A DNA stretch of 64,000 nt, from positions 560,933 to 624,932 of the forward strand of contig NZ_QJRG01000048.1 of the NCBI RefSeq assembly GCF_004025535.1, read 5' to 3'. Numbering within the stretch: position 1 is the stretch's first letter; each line of letters opens with the position of its first letter. The notes under the pieces are model-generated. The model was given only the letters and a program-made list of their open reading frames with translations. It was not told where the DNA came from and ran no database searches. Both the position numbers and the translations under genes were made by a program. Origin of the DNA: Pseudomonas alkylphenolica. Its GTDB lineage: Bacteria > Pseudomonadota > Gammaproteobacteria > Pseudomonadales > Pseudomonadaceae. This document shows, piece after piece, positions 1-8,008 of this stretch.

Positions 1-83
1 TGTATGCACGTGCCCAACTCCTCAGCCAGCGTCGGGAGGCCTCGCAATTATGGGCGGACTACTTGGACCAACTGCGCCAATAG
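1..83 (+). CDS. Tyrosine integrase, C-terminal end only
   Basis: Reading from base 3, the last 26 codons encode a tail containing REASQLWADYLDQLRQ and end at TAG (81-83). Tails of the form 'W-A-D-Y-L' close many P4-type tyrosine recombinases found at the edge of genomic islands. The rest of the gene lies to the left of the window, so the catalytic residues cannot be seen. The position, immediately before a same-strand AlpA/Toprim/DUF3987 module, fits the integrase of that element. This is a family-level call from a short tail. Confidence 0.6.
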   Translation, partial: YARAQLLSQRREASQLWADYLDQLRQ

Positions 84-84
84 A

Positions 85-366
85 GAGTGGAACCCTGTCG
101 ATTTACGCCGCACTGGCGCATCAATGATGTGAGGCCTTGGCGTCACCTTGGATATTATCGACCGTTGCCAGAATCACCTGCAGGGTAGTTGCAAAGTGCG
201 CCGCCACTACCTACGCCATGATTATCCAATGGAAAAGGCTGAAGCGTGGCACCTTTTGGGTAATCGAATTGAGGCAATTTTGAGCTCTGCCGATGTGAAC
301 CAACCGAACACGGTTGAGCACTCCACATCAGCCGCCAATCCAATAACTTCCACCATAAGCAACTAA
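85..366 (+). pseudogene. Fossil C-terminus of a second tyrosine integrase
   Basis: From about base 139 one frame reads GLGVTLDIIDRCQNHL and then KVRRHYLRHDYPMEKAEAWHLLG, ending at TAA (364-366). This matches the C-terminal pattern of P4-like integrases: the DLGV/NH segment, then a Y-x-R-x-DY nucleophile region, then a helix. Just upstream a different frame reads PHWRINDVR, which resembles the preceding H-D-L-R-R box. The two pieces are joined by a frameshift or small deletion around 130-140, and a TGA (130-132) interrupts the second frame. It differs from the integrase tail that ends at base 83, so two recombinases were once present here. There is no credible start codon and the gene is dead. 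Confidence 0.6.
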
Positions 367-397
367 ACTAGTCATAACGATCATACGGAGCGTTGTG

Positions 398-817
398 ATG
401 AACACGTCTGAGTTCAAGCTTTTTGTGGAAAATGAACGCAAAAAACTATTGGCGAATCAGAATTTCAGCAGAGCCAAAGAGGTGGGGAAACGAAAACCAG
501 GTCATCCGCCTGTACGACTTAGGAATTGGCTCTGTACCCGGGCATTCACCGCCGCTCTAGGTGTTGAAATTCTAGTAAGAGACGGTCAGACCTACGCTCA
601 GGCAATTGCTACGATTTCGGGGATATTCCACTACAGCACGCGCCAAGTCGAGCGCTTCAGGAGGAAAGCAAGATCCATTCACGTCGTAGGTCAGCCGATG
701 GCATCTTGGAAACCTCTGGAGAATTACCAGCCTTGGTCCGCCCATCCGTTTCCACCCGCCACCACAAAAACCCCACAACAGACGCGCCCAAACGAAGTCG
801 ACGGTGAGCAACCCTAA
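398..817 (+). CDS. Small island protein, unknown function
   Basis: A 139-residue protein starting at ATG 398, with a CGGAG ribosome-binding site seven bases upstream; the in-frame GTG at 395 is less likely. The N-terminal third is basic. Residues about 55-95 (ALGVEILVRDGQTYAQAIA, then STRQVERFRRKAR) suggest a helix-turn-helix, so DNA binding is possible but unproven. The C-terminal 35 residues are proline-rich and look disordered. It lies between the integrase remnants and the AlpA gene on the same strand, a usual place for small regulators in P4-like islands. I do not recognise a named family. Confidence 0.6.
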   Translation: MNTSEFKLFVENERKKLLANQNFSRAKEVGKRKPGHPPVRLRNWLCTRAFTAALGVEILVRDGQTYAQAIATISGIFHYSTRQVERFRRKARSIHVVGQPMASWKPLENYQPWSAHPFPPATTKTPQQTRPNEVDGEQP

Positions 818-903
818 TTGATGTCGGTGCCAAACATAGAATCTGCGCCGTAAATGTATAGCCAGACCTTCAAAGAACGCTCGTAAGAGCTAAGGAGCTG
901 GCC

Positions 904-1101
904 ATGTCACAATCTACCCCTCTCTCCCGCCGTATCCTTCGACTGCCTGAAGTCATGGCCACCGTTGGCTTTGGTCGCGCCCATATCTACAACCTGATGG
1001 CAACTGGACGCTTCCCCCAAGCCAAGCGAATTGGAGTCAGGGCCGTAGGCTGGGATTCGTGGGAAATCGAGGTCTGGATTGCGCAACATCTGGAGGGCTA
1101 A
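904..1101 (+). CDS. AlpA-family transcriptional regulator
   Basis: A 65-residue protein with the AlpA/phage Cox-excisionase layout. An RRILRLPEVMATVGFGRAHIY segment forms the first helices of a MerR-like winged helix. It is followed by a Y-N-L-M recognition helix, the FPQAKRIG strand-turn, and a C-terminal W-x-I-E-V-W-I helix. Members of this family activate integrase genes or act as excisionases of P4-like elements, which fits the integrase at the left edge. A GGAG motif (894-897) precedes the ATG. The downstream small gene begins six bases after its stop, so the two are probably co-transcribed. Confidence 0.88.
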   Translation: MSQSTPLSRRILRLPEVMATVGFGRAHIYNLMATGRFPQAKRIGVRAVGWDSWEIEVWIAQHLEG

Positions 1102-1106
1102 AAAAA

Positions 1107-1490
1107 ATGGCCCACCAAAAGCACATAAAACCAGCAAGCCACTCCCTTTCGTGCAAATGGAAGTCCGAGCGCTCTGCCCCACCAAGCCTCCATGAAGTTT
1201 TCGATGCTATCGAGCACGATGATGCCCCTTTGGACCAACAACGGCAGGCAATCATGCGCCTCTATCAGTTGATATTGGATGCCTATCAGGCTGAATCGTT
1301 AGCCCTTCTTGACCTGCCTGATGAAGCAGTCGCCCTGGGCTTCCTCGACACCGTCGACGCGCTGGCAGTCGCCCCCATTTTCGAAGACGACACCACCCAA
1401 TATCAGGGCGCATTGTTAGCCGCCCGCAAAGTCGTTGGGCTGATAAATGCAGGCCATGTAACGTTTCGAGTCAGTTCGGAGTGGGCCTGA
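1107..1490 (+). CDS. Hypothetical island protein
   Basis: A 127-residue protein. The start at ATG 1107 is chosen because TGGAGGG lies 7-15 bases upstream, inside the end of the alpA-like gene. It is predicted mostly helical from about residue 27 on, with acidic segments (FDAIEHDDAPLD, LLDLPDEAVALGFLDTVD). There is no transmembrane segment and no motif that I recognise. Its stop overlaps the Shine-Dalgarno region of the Toprim gene, whose ATG lies three bases beyond, so translation is likely coupled. Similar small proteins often fill this slot between AlpA and primase genes, but a function cannot be assigned. Confidence 0.7.
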   Translation: MAHQKHIKPASHSLSCKWKSERSAPPSLHEVFDAIEHDDAPLDQQRQAIMRLYQLILDAYQAESLALLDLPDEAVALGFLDTVDALAVAPIFEDDTTQYQGALLAARKVVGLINAGHVTFRVSSEWA

Positions 1491-1492
1491 CC

Positions 1493-2368
1493 ATGGACGA
1501 CATATTCGCCTTTCTCGACGTAATGCAAGCCACGTTTGGTCGGCTGGATTTTTTACCTGTAGCAGACGGAAAAATTCACCGTTTTCACGTTCCCGGCGAC
1601 CGGCATGGAAGCAAAAATGGCGTCTATCAGCTTTTCCCTGAAGGCATCGTCTCGGGTTGGTACGGCAGCTGGAGAGATGCGGGCAACTGGCACAACTGGA
1701 GCAGTCGCCAGCCGGCCAATCCAATTGAAGCCGAGCTGATGCGTCAGCGCAGTGAGCAGGTCAACCACCTGCGGGATGCAGACCTCAAAAAAAAGCACCA
1801 AGAGACCGCCGAAAACGCTCAACGAATATGGCGGGATGCTTGTCCCGCCGACCCCAATCATCCCTATTTGGTCGCCAAGGGATGCCAACCGCATGACCTA
1901 CGTCAGATGGGGCCCATGTTGCTGGTGCCGCTGTACCACGAAGGGCAACTGGTGAACCTGCAACGCATCTTCCCGAACGGCTCCAAGTGGTTCCTTGAGG
2001 GCGGCATGGTCAAGGGGTGCTATTCACCTATCGGCCATCCGATACCGGGCCAGACGCTGACCATCTGCGAAGGCTGGGCTACCGGCGCCACCATCCACGA
2101 GGAAACCGACACCGCCGTGGCTTGTGCCATGAACTGCGGCAACCTCTTGGCCGCAGGTGAAAACCTGCGCCGGCTCTACCCCGAAGCAGTGCTGATTATT
2201 GCCGGCGACGACGACCGTTTGACCGAAGGCAATCCGGGACGGACAGCAGCGACGAAGGCCGCCACCGCACTCGGTTGCGGACGGGTGCTGCCCCAATGGT
2301 CGGATGATGCGCCGCTGGAATTTAGTGATTTCAACGACTTACGCCAATATCGGAGGGCTCAGCTATGA
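1493..2368 (+). CDS. Toprim-domain primase-like protein
   Basis: A 291-residue protein. The N-terminal part (about 1-110) is a zinc-ribbon-less primase-like region containing GVYQLFPEGIVSGWYGSW. The C-terminal part is a Toprim fold: LTICEGWATGATIHE carries the conserved Glu, and LIIAGDDDR carries the metal-binding Asp cluster, followed by GRTAATKAA. Proteins of this type act with a DUF3987 partner in replicating islands or satellites. ATG 1493 is preferred to GTG 1481 because it directly follows the previous stop. The end overlaps the DUF3987 start by ATGA, a clear sign of translational coupling. It lacks a helicase domain, so it is not a full P4 alpha protein. Confidence 0.85.
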   Translation: MDDIFAFLDVMQATFGRLDFLPVADGKIHRFHVPGDRHGSKNGVYQLFPEGIVSGWYGSWRDAGNWHNWSSRQPANPIEAELMRQRSEQVNHLRDADLKKKHQETAENAQRIWRDACPADPNHPYLVAKGCQPHDLRQMGPMLLVPLYHEGQLVNLQRIFPNGSKWFLEGGMVKGCYSPIGHPIPGQTLTICEGWATGATIHEETDTAVACAMNCGNLLAAGENLRRLYPEAVLIIAGDDDRLTEGNPGRTAATKAATALGCGRVLPQWSDDAPLEFSDFNDLRQYRRAQL

Positions 2369-4050
2369 CCGCGCCATTGGTTACAGCTCCGTCCTACCCG
2401 GAGCCAGTTCCGCTACTGCCCAACCCCGCGCCGCCGATATCCTATCCTATCGACTCATTGCCGGAACTGATGCAGGCTGCTGCAAGGTCCATTGCAGAGC
2501 ATGTACAAGCCCCGATGGCCTTGGCTGGGCAGTGCGTCATTGCTGCGGCAACGCACCTGGCACAGACCCGAGTGAATGCCCCTGATATTCACAACCCGCA
2601 CGGTATGCCGTGCTCTCTGTTCATGCTATCGCTGGGCTGCTCCGGCGACCGGAAGAGCTCCTGTCGCAAACTGGCATTCAAAATTATTGATCAGGCAGAA
2701 CGAGAGGCACGAATCCGACATCGCCAACTCTGCGAGGAGCTAAAGGCTGAAGCTGACATGTACAAGGGCAAGAAACGCGATGAGTTTCTGAGTACCCATC
2801 CAGTGCCATTAGACCCACGCACGCAGTTCGCTGATGCGACGTACGAGCCCATTGTAGGAGGCTTCATACGGGGCAACTCGACCGCCTCATGGGACACCGA
2901 TGAAGGCGGCCAGGTGCTAGGGGGCTACTCCCTCAATGAACGTTCCGACACCCGAGCAGCGACCATCGGCGGACTGTCCAGGGGGCATGACACTGGCATC
3001 TTCGAGCGTACCCGCGCGCACGGCAATCTGGAGGGTTCAGGCTTCGCATATAACCGGCGGCTGAGCATCCACTTAATGGCCCAGCCTGTCACCGTAGCGA
3101 AAGCCCTGGCCGATCCCTTGCTGATAGGGCAAGGCTTTTTGCCGCGAGTCCTGTTCGCCAGTCCTGACAGCCTCGCAGGCACGCGCCACCTGACCATCAA
3201 AGCGCTGAGAAGCAAAATTTGGGAAAACCCGCACCTGCAAAGTTTCTGGGCGCGCTGTGAGGAACTTATTTCAAGCAAGGAATATATCGACCCAGAAACC
3301 GGCGAAGTAACCCCCCCCGTGTTGAGGTTAACCAATGAAGCTGAACTGGTATGGCTGGACTTCTACAACGAAGTGGAAAGCGAGCAAGGGCCATTGGGAC
3401 GATTCTCAGGCCTGCGGCCGTTCGCTGGCCGTGCCCCGGAACTTGCTCGTCGAGTATCTGCAGTCTTTGCGTGCTTCGAAGGTGCAAATGTGATCGACTG
3501 CAAGTGTATACGCCATGCCTGTGAAATTGTTCGTTACTCACTGATGGAATGGCTGCGTTACACCGAATCCAATTCGATTAACCCAGAGTTGCAGCAAGCC
3601 GCCGATCTGCTGGTTTGGTTGCGTAATCCGGAGCGCGTCTTACATTGGCGTGAATTCACCCTGGACAGGCTAGGTAAATCAGGCCCCCAGTTGGTGCGAA
3701 AGGCTACGAAACGCGATCAACTAATTGCCATATTACTTAAATACTCCAATTTGTTGCCGGGCAATGGGGACAAGACATTCAAAATCAACCCCCGATTACT
3801 TGCGGATTCTGCGGATCCCGAGGAAAGGCCCAAGATACATGGTATTAAGGTTGCGGAGAAAGTGCGGGAAAGTGCGGAAAATCTGCGGAGTGAAGCAACG
3901 CCGGTAAAAAATCCGCAACTCTCCGCAAAATTTCCGCAAAACGGCACCCCTGCCAAGCCTGGTTTTCCGCAGAATCCGCGAGATCCGCAGGCCCCTCACA
4001 TATCAGAAGCTGATAACGAAGGTGGTATGCACTTCACGGGGGAGATATGA
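2365..4050 (+). CDS. DUF3987 protein, island replication-associated
   Basis: A 561-residue protein of the DUF3987 family, common beside Toprim proteins in integrated elements. The family resembles a decayed helicase/ATPase. The segment SLGCSGDRKSSCRKLAFK (near residue 90) is in Walker-A position, and GGQVLGGYSLNERS (about 182) follows. Residues about 480-561 are low-complexity and polar, containing many N-P-Q/K-N-P groups. Here the DNA, rather than the protein, carries an iteron-like array (3801-3989). Start and stop both overlap the neighbours by ATGA. A role in element replication is inferred from context. Confidence 0.8.
   Translation: MTAPLVTAPSYPEPVPLLPNPAPPISYPIDSLPELMQAAARSIAEHVQAPMALAGQCVIAAATHLAQTRVNAPDIHNPHGMPCSLFMLSLGCSGDRKSSCRKLAFKIIDQAEREARIRHRQLCEELKAEADMYKGKKRDEFLSTHPVPLDPRTQFADATYEPIVGGFIRGNSTASWDTDEGGQVLGGYSLNERSDTRAATIGGLSRGHDTGIFERTRAHGNLEGSGFAYNRRLSIHLMAQPVTVAKALADPLLIGQGFLPRVLFASPDSLAGTRHLTIKALRSKIWENPHLQSFWARCEELISSKEYIDPETGEVTPPVLRLTNEAELVWLDFYNEVESEQGPLGRFSGLRPFAGRAPELARRVSAVFACFEGANVIDCKCIRHACEIVRYSLMEWLRYTESNSINPELQQAADLLVWLRNPERVLHWREFTLDRLGKSGPQLVRKATKRDQLIAILLKYSNLLPGNGDKTFKINPRLLADSADPEERPKIHGIKVAEKVRESAENLRSEATPVKNPQLSAKFPQNGTPAKPGFPQNPRDPQAPHISEADNEGGMHFTGEI
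3801..3989. repeat. Inverted iteron-like array of TGCGGA hexamers
   Basis: TGCGGA occurs at 3801, 3810, 3852, 3873 and 3884, with TGCGGG at 3863. The inverse, TCCGCA, occurs at 3912, 3922, 3933, 3966 and 3984, with TCCGCG at 3975. That gives six sites per orientation around a centre near 3900, mostly 9-11 bp apart, about one helical turn. The sites fall in different codon phases, so the repeat is not simply a repeated peptide. Array geometry and location in the last gene-third of a replication module suggest a protein-binding control or origin site. Confidence 0.6.
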
Positions 4051-4577
4051 CCGCCTTCGAGGTGCTGGCACTGGCTAAGGCCGAAGGCATGGTGTTGACC
4101 CTGAATGGCGAGCTTCTGACTTGGAAGGCCGATCATCTGCCACCTCATGAATTACTTACGGAGATGAGATCGCATCGACAGGAAATCATCGAGTCGTTAG
4201 CGGCAACAGAGCAAGCATGGCTGGCGGATGTCGCCCGCCTGCTGGCATGTTCGCCGGCTTACCTGATCTCATTCAACTTCATTGACCGGTACGACCTGTC
4301 CGAGCAATACGACACGCTCCCGGCATTCGCTGCGCATCTAATCCTCAGTCATCCGAGATGGCCGCCACCGCAAGAACTGAAACGATTGGCACTCAAGCCG
4401 TATAAAAATGAACCCCAATACCTTCATCGAAGCACGACAATAGCCGATCCTCAGTGGTGTCAAGCACATGACCTTTATATAGGCCACCTAATGAGCTGCC
4501 GGAGTTGTCATGCGCCGACAAACCGTTACTGCACCACTGGTGCCGAATTGCGCGACCAATACAACGCCGCATCTTGA
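4047..4577 (+). CDS. Small protein with TubC-like N-terminus
   Basis: A 176-residue protein whose ATG overlaps the DUF3987 stop (ATGA). The first 55 residues read like a TubC N-terminal docking domain: LALAKAEGMVLTLNGELLTW, then L-x-P-H-E-L-L, then a basic helix RSHRQEIIESL. The C-terminal part carries a cysteine/histidine group (C-R-S-C-H near residue 150, with a later C) that could bind zinc. TubC-like domains of this sort are frequent in the last gene of Toprim/DUF3987 modules, where the role is unknown. It closes the coupled operon; the following 400 bases hold no gene. Confidence 0.65.
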   Translation: MTAFEVLALAKAEGMVLTLNGELLTWKADHLPPHELLTEMRSHRQEIIESLAATEQAWLADVARLLACSPAYLISFNFIDRYDLSEQYDTLPAFAAHLILSHPRWPPPQELKRLALKPYKNEPQYLHRSTTIADPQWCQAHDLYIGHLMSCRSCHAPTNRYCTTGAELRDQYNAAS

Positions 4578-4990
4578 ACGGTTGTGGTACTTACAACTGG
4601 ATCATATGTAATAGGACAGGGATTACCCAATCCAGCTACGCAAGCTCATGAAGTCATAAGTAGCGTAGCCATATTTTCAGCATGTGATGACTAGGGTCGA
4701 AACTGCCGACCGATATTGACCCCATAAAGCCATGTTAGACCGCCAGCACTGTCGGGGATGTTGTGGCGGCTTTGCTAAAAGGCCGCCTTCAATCCGCGCC
4801 TATTGCCGATAAAGTAGTGCCGGCATTCGTGATGAACAGCAACACCAATCACCCAAAATTCGACATATCCCCCGAATCTTCTTACCTCAACAAACAAGGC
4901 ATAGCTCTGGTACTCCCCTTCAAACTGTCTACGCTTTCCTAACTCGCGTTGACTGTCAGCTGATGACAACAATGAGCCAGGAGACCACAG
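4578..4990. other. Gene-free gap at the right edge of the element
   Basis: There is no convincing gene. A GGCGGC/GCCGCC hairpin (4765-4787) and a competing CCGCCA/TGGCGG pairing lie in the middle. A minus-strand open frame (about 4955-4775) reads plausibly but has no ribosome-binding site and overlaps the start of the next gene. The right attachment site of the element is expected here, but no tRNA 3' end or repeat of known type is seen. AGGAG at 4979-4983 serves the next gene. Confidence 0.5.
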
Positions 4991-5929
4991 ATGTCCAAAT
5001 CGCGTTTTGCCGTGCAAATACTGGGTATATGCATTGCAGCCGGTGCAAATGCTGAAGACACCCTGCGCTTGCGGAACGTCAACCTGGAAGACCGGGCCAA
5101 TGGAATGTTAGCCCTAATGTCATATGCCATGACCCCCGATCTCACCTCAAGCTCCCTGAGTATCAATGACAACAGCGCCGGCAACCCTAGCCTCACACTG
5201 ACCCAGGCGGGTGGCGGTGCCACGTTAAGCAAGGAAACGCCGCTCTATCTGGAGGGCGCGCTTGCCTACAGCCGTTATGATCCGCGCTTTGTTGCAACGG
5301 ATGGTGAACAAACCCAAACCATTCCAGTTAAATGGAACTCAATTTCCGCTACTGGTGGTGTGGGGTGGGATTTCTCGCTAACGGACGAATTGGCGTTACG
5401 CCCGATCTTCAACTTTGCAGCGGGCTATTTGACCAGCGATATCAATGCCGCACGCTTGTTCATCAACCGTCGCTTTGATCGTGATATAGAGTTTCTCGAC
5501 AACGGTCATATGACTGCCGTAGGCCTGGGCGGTGCGCTGATGCTGGATCTTGAGCGCGTACGTCCCAATTACGAACTCGATGTCGAATTGCGTTACAGCT
5601 ACATGAATCTGCAGAACGTCGGAGGAAAAAACGATATCGATGGGCAAGCTATTGCTGACTCCCTCAACCTTTACACGCGGTGGCGCGCACCCACCGGCTT
5701 GATAGCTTTGCAGCGTCCGCTTCGCTATGTGGTGGAGGTTTCTCACTCAGAATATCTGGGGGATCAACGTGGCGTGTTGGGGTTTGATCGACTTTCAACG
5801 ATAGGGCTGGGCCTTGAATTGGATTCCAGCGCTTACAACGTCTTTGTCACCCGCACACGGCTTGTGGTCAGGCATGTGATGGGCGACCACGTTTCGGGAG
5901 TTTCGGTGGGATTGGCATGTAGCTTTTGA
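4991..5929 (+). CDS. Solitary autotransporter-like outer-membrane beta-barrel
   Basis: A 312-residue protein with a short N-terminal signal peptide (cleavage probably after ANA, residue 20). The rest alternates polar and hydrophobic residues in beta-strand pattern and ends in aromatic Phe (V-G-L-A-C-S-F), the C-terminal signature recognised by the Bam machinery. The layout matches the solitary outer-membrane autotransporter beta-barrel family, which has no passenger domain. No passenger or partner gene is adjacent. AGGAG lies eight bases before the ATG. It is convergent with tsdA. Its role is unknown; it may be a pore or a structural protein. Confidence 0.72.
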   Translation: MSKSRFAVQILGICIAAGANAEDTLRLRNVNLEDRANGMLALMSYAMTPDLTSSSLSINDNSAGNPSLTLTQAGGGATLSKETPLYLEGALAYSRYDPRFVATDGEQTQTIPVKWNSISATGGVGWDFSLTDELALRPIFNFAAGYLTSDINAARLFINRRFDRDIEFLDNGHMTAVGLGGALMLDLERVRPNYELDVELRYSYMNLQNVGGKNDIDGQAIADSLNLYTRWRAPTGLIALQRPLRYVVEVSHSEYLGDQRGVLGFDRLSTIGLGLELDSSAYNVFVTRTRLVVRHVMGDHVSGVSVGLACSF

Positions 5930-5985
5930 GCATACCAATCCACATTGACCGATGATTTAGCTATGAATGACCCGACTTCGACCCA

Positions 5986-7041
5986 CTAAGGTTGGATCCC
6001 GGACGGAAATGCCTGACTTCCTAGTGCTTTACCATCCACGGTCTTGCCGTAGTAGCCTTGATCCGCGCCATGGAATGCTTTTGCGGTACTACTCAAGTCG
6101 CCATTGAAGCGTGGATCTTGTGGACGTTCGCGGCTGTTGATAAAGGCTGCTACATCCCATGCCTCCTGGACACTCAGTTGCACCCCTTTTCCTAGTGGCA
6201 TGTTCTCGAAGATGAAAGTGGCGGCCGTATTGACGCGATGCATGCCCGCCCCCCAATTGTAAGACTGCGCTCCCCACAGCGCCGGGAGCACAGGCACGTC
6301 AGCCATTTCGCGCCCCTGCCCCTGATCTCCATGGCATACCGCACAGTATTGGCTGTAGACCTGTTGGCCACGTGACGGAGAGGCGTCCTCGGGTGGACGC
6401 GCCAAGGTAGCGAATGCACGGCCCGGCATGTGTTCGCGCCCGGCCATCTTGACGCGTCCTGCCAAGGGCCCTGGCAGGACGAAAGACTCATCGTTTCCGC
6501 CCAGTTGCAGGTGTTTGTCGTCAAGCTCTGGCACCGGCTTATCTTGCATGCCAAACATATCCAGCAAGCCGCCCATCAGCAGCCAATACGAATAGGCAGA
6601 CATGGCAACCAACTCCGGTGAGTCCAGGGCTGGCGCCTTTCCATTCATCGAGTAGTTGAAGCAACCTTGGATGCGCTCGGCAAAGTTGTTCACTCGATTA
6701 TCTTTTTTGCGAAACGCGGGGTAAGCCAAGTAAGCGGCCCACATGGGCGCGGCGTAGGCTTTGGTACCGGCGTCCAAGTGGCAGTTGGTGCAATTGAGGG
6801 TGTTGCCCACATAGCGCCCTTTAAGTTGCTGGGTATTAACGAACAGCTCATAACCTTTGCGTACTTTGTCACCAAAGGCACCACTCGGGATGCGTGATAG
6901 GTCACGGGGCGTGAAGTAGTGCTCGTCAGCTGCCTTGGGCTGCGTGGCGATCTCTTCTTGCATGTCCGGATAGACCGCCTGCGCCAGGTTCGGTAGTGCG
7001 CACCAGAGCAATATCATCGGCCAGATTCTGTTCGATCTCAT
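5986..7041 (-). CDS. tsdA: Thiosulfate dehydrogenase TsdA
   Basis: A 351-residue exported diheme cytochrome c. The signal peptide ends near LAQA (residue 22). The first heme site is C-T-N-C-H (84-88) and the second C-A-V-C-H (233-237). Between them GRYVGNTLNCTNCHLDAG, the APMWAAY segment and RIQGCFNYSMNGKAP are TsdA hallmarks. Cys127 in the last is the expected unusual axial thiolate ligand of the active-site heme. N-M-P-L-G-K-G (near 281) could supply the Met ligand of the second heme. TsdA joins two thiosulfates into tetrathionate in the periplasm. It is preceded by tsdB, ten bases away, and GAGGAAG precedes the ATG. Confidence 0.85.
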   Translation of the reverse strand: MRSNRIWPMILLWCALPNLAQAVYPDMQEEIATQPKAADEHYFTPRDLSRIPSGAFGDKVRKGYELFVNTQQLKGRYVGNTLNCTNCHLDAGTKAYAAPMWAAYLAYPAFRKKDNRVNNFAERIQGCFNYSMNGKAPALDSPELVAMSAYSYWLLMGGLLDMFGMQDKPVPELDDKHLQLGGNDESFVLPGPLAGRVKMAGREHMPGRAFATLARPPEDASPSRGQQVYSQYCAVCHGDQGQGREMADVPVLPALWGAQSYNWGAGMHRVNTAATFIFENMPLGKGVQLSVQEAWDVAAFINSRERPQDPRFNGDLSSTAKAFHGADQGYYGKTVDGKALGSQAFPSGIQP

Positions 7042-7051
7042 GTCTGCTTCC

Positions 7052-7657
7052 TCACTGAATCGCAGCTAAGTAACGGCCAAGCGCCTGGATATCTTCTGCA
7101 CTCAGTCGTTTTGCGATAGCGGCCATCATGTTGCCGGGGTCGCCTTTGCGCTCACCTTTCTGCCAAGCCAGCAACTGCGCACTGACATAATCCGCCTGCT
7201 GGCCGGCCAAGCGTGGGAAAGGCCCGCCCCCTACGGCCGACGGACCGTGGCAGCTGTAACAAGCGGGAATCCCTCGCGTTATGTCGCCTTGATAATAAAG
7301 TCGCTCAGCTGCAGACCCGGCTTGAAGCTGGCCGCGCACGTGCAGCTCAGGCAGTTTGCCTTGGGACGCAAAATAGGTAGCGACGGGTCTGCGCAATTGC
7401 AGGTCGGTATAAGCTTGCGCCATCGGTGTCATCAGCGGATTGCTGCGTTGTCCGGAAATGAAGTGGTCGATCTGAGCCTCGATGTACTGCGTCGACAATC
7501 CGGCAAGCATGGGGCCCTGGGTGGTGCCCTGACCACGCTCCCCATGGCAAGCGAAACAAGGCTGCGCTTCACGTGGAGCTTGTTCCTGTGCCCAAACCAT
7601 GCCTGCGAGCCCCGCGTCCAGCACCATTAGCGCTGCGGCCATTCTCACACTGCGCAT
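7052..7657 (-). CDS. tsdB: Diheme cytochrome c4-like electron acceptor TsdB
   Basis: A 201-residue diheme cytochrome of the c4 type. It has an N-terminal signal peptide (to about residue 23), heme sites C-F-A-C-H (34-38) and C-Y-S-C-H (133-137), and the repeated P-M-L-A-G-L / P-R-L-A-G-Q and M-x-x-x-A elements of each half. In several Proteobacteria a c4-like TsdB is encoded directly upstream of TsdA and takes its electrons; the order here is the same. GGGAGG lies a few bases before the ATG. The partner role is inferred from gene order and family. Confidence 0.78.
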   Translation of the reverse strand: MRSVRMAAALMVLDAGLAGMVWAQEQAPREAQPCFACHGERGQGTTQGPMLAGLSTQYIEAQIDHFISGQRSNPLMTPMAQAYTDLQLRRPVATYFASQGKLPELHVRGQLQAGSAAERLYYQGDITRGIPACYSCHGPSAVGGGPFPRLAGQQADYVSAQLLAWQKGERKGDPGNMMAAIAKRLSAEDIQALGRYLAAIQ

Positions 7658-8008
7658 CGAGCACCTCCCAGATCATCCATTCGATCAAGACTGCCAATAG
7701 CATAGGCGAGTAATCCGGAGCGGCTAGCCACTGCGCAGGGCTGGTTACTCGTTAGATTTTTGTCTGCCAATTAGGTCCGGAGACGATCTATCAAACTCCG
7801 AATTGCTGTCATGAAATGAGAAATGAAACGCATATTCCTCACACAAAAGTGGAACTCACCGCGATAGCTACTAGGCTGTTTCTAGTCATAGCCGGGCTGG
7901 GCGCACCTTTACACGGCTGTTCTTGAGTATTTCGAGACGATACCTAAAACCATTGGGCGCCCATGAACTGGAAGTGCTGTGAATTTTACACTTAGCAGGG
8001 GATGCTTG
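7658..8008. promoter_or_regulatory. Divergent intergenic region tsdB / fadL-like
   Basis: About 350 bases between two divergently transcribed genes must hold both promoters. No convincing sigma-54 or sigma-70 box or strong palindrome could be singled out by eye, apart from a weak CTAG-N7-CTAG repeat (7871-7885). AGGGG (7997-8001) is the likely ribosome-binding site of the porin gene. GGGAGG serves tsdB. Confidence 0.45.

Noticed and set aside
4775..5017. Minus-strand open frame of 80 codons with a plausible-looking C-terminus
   Set aside because: It has no ribosome-binding site and overlaps the start and ribosome-binding site of the well-supported beta-barrel gene, so it was left as part of the gap.
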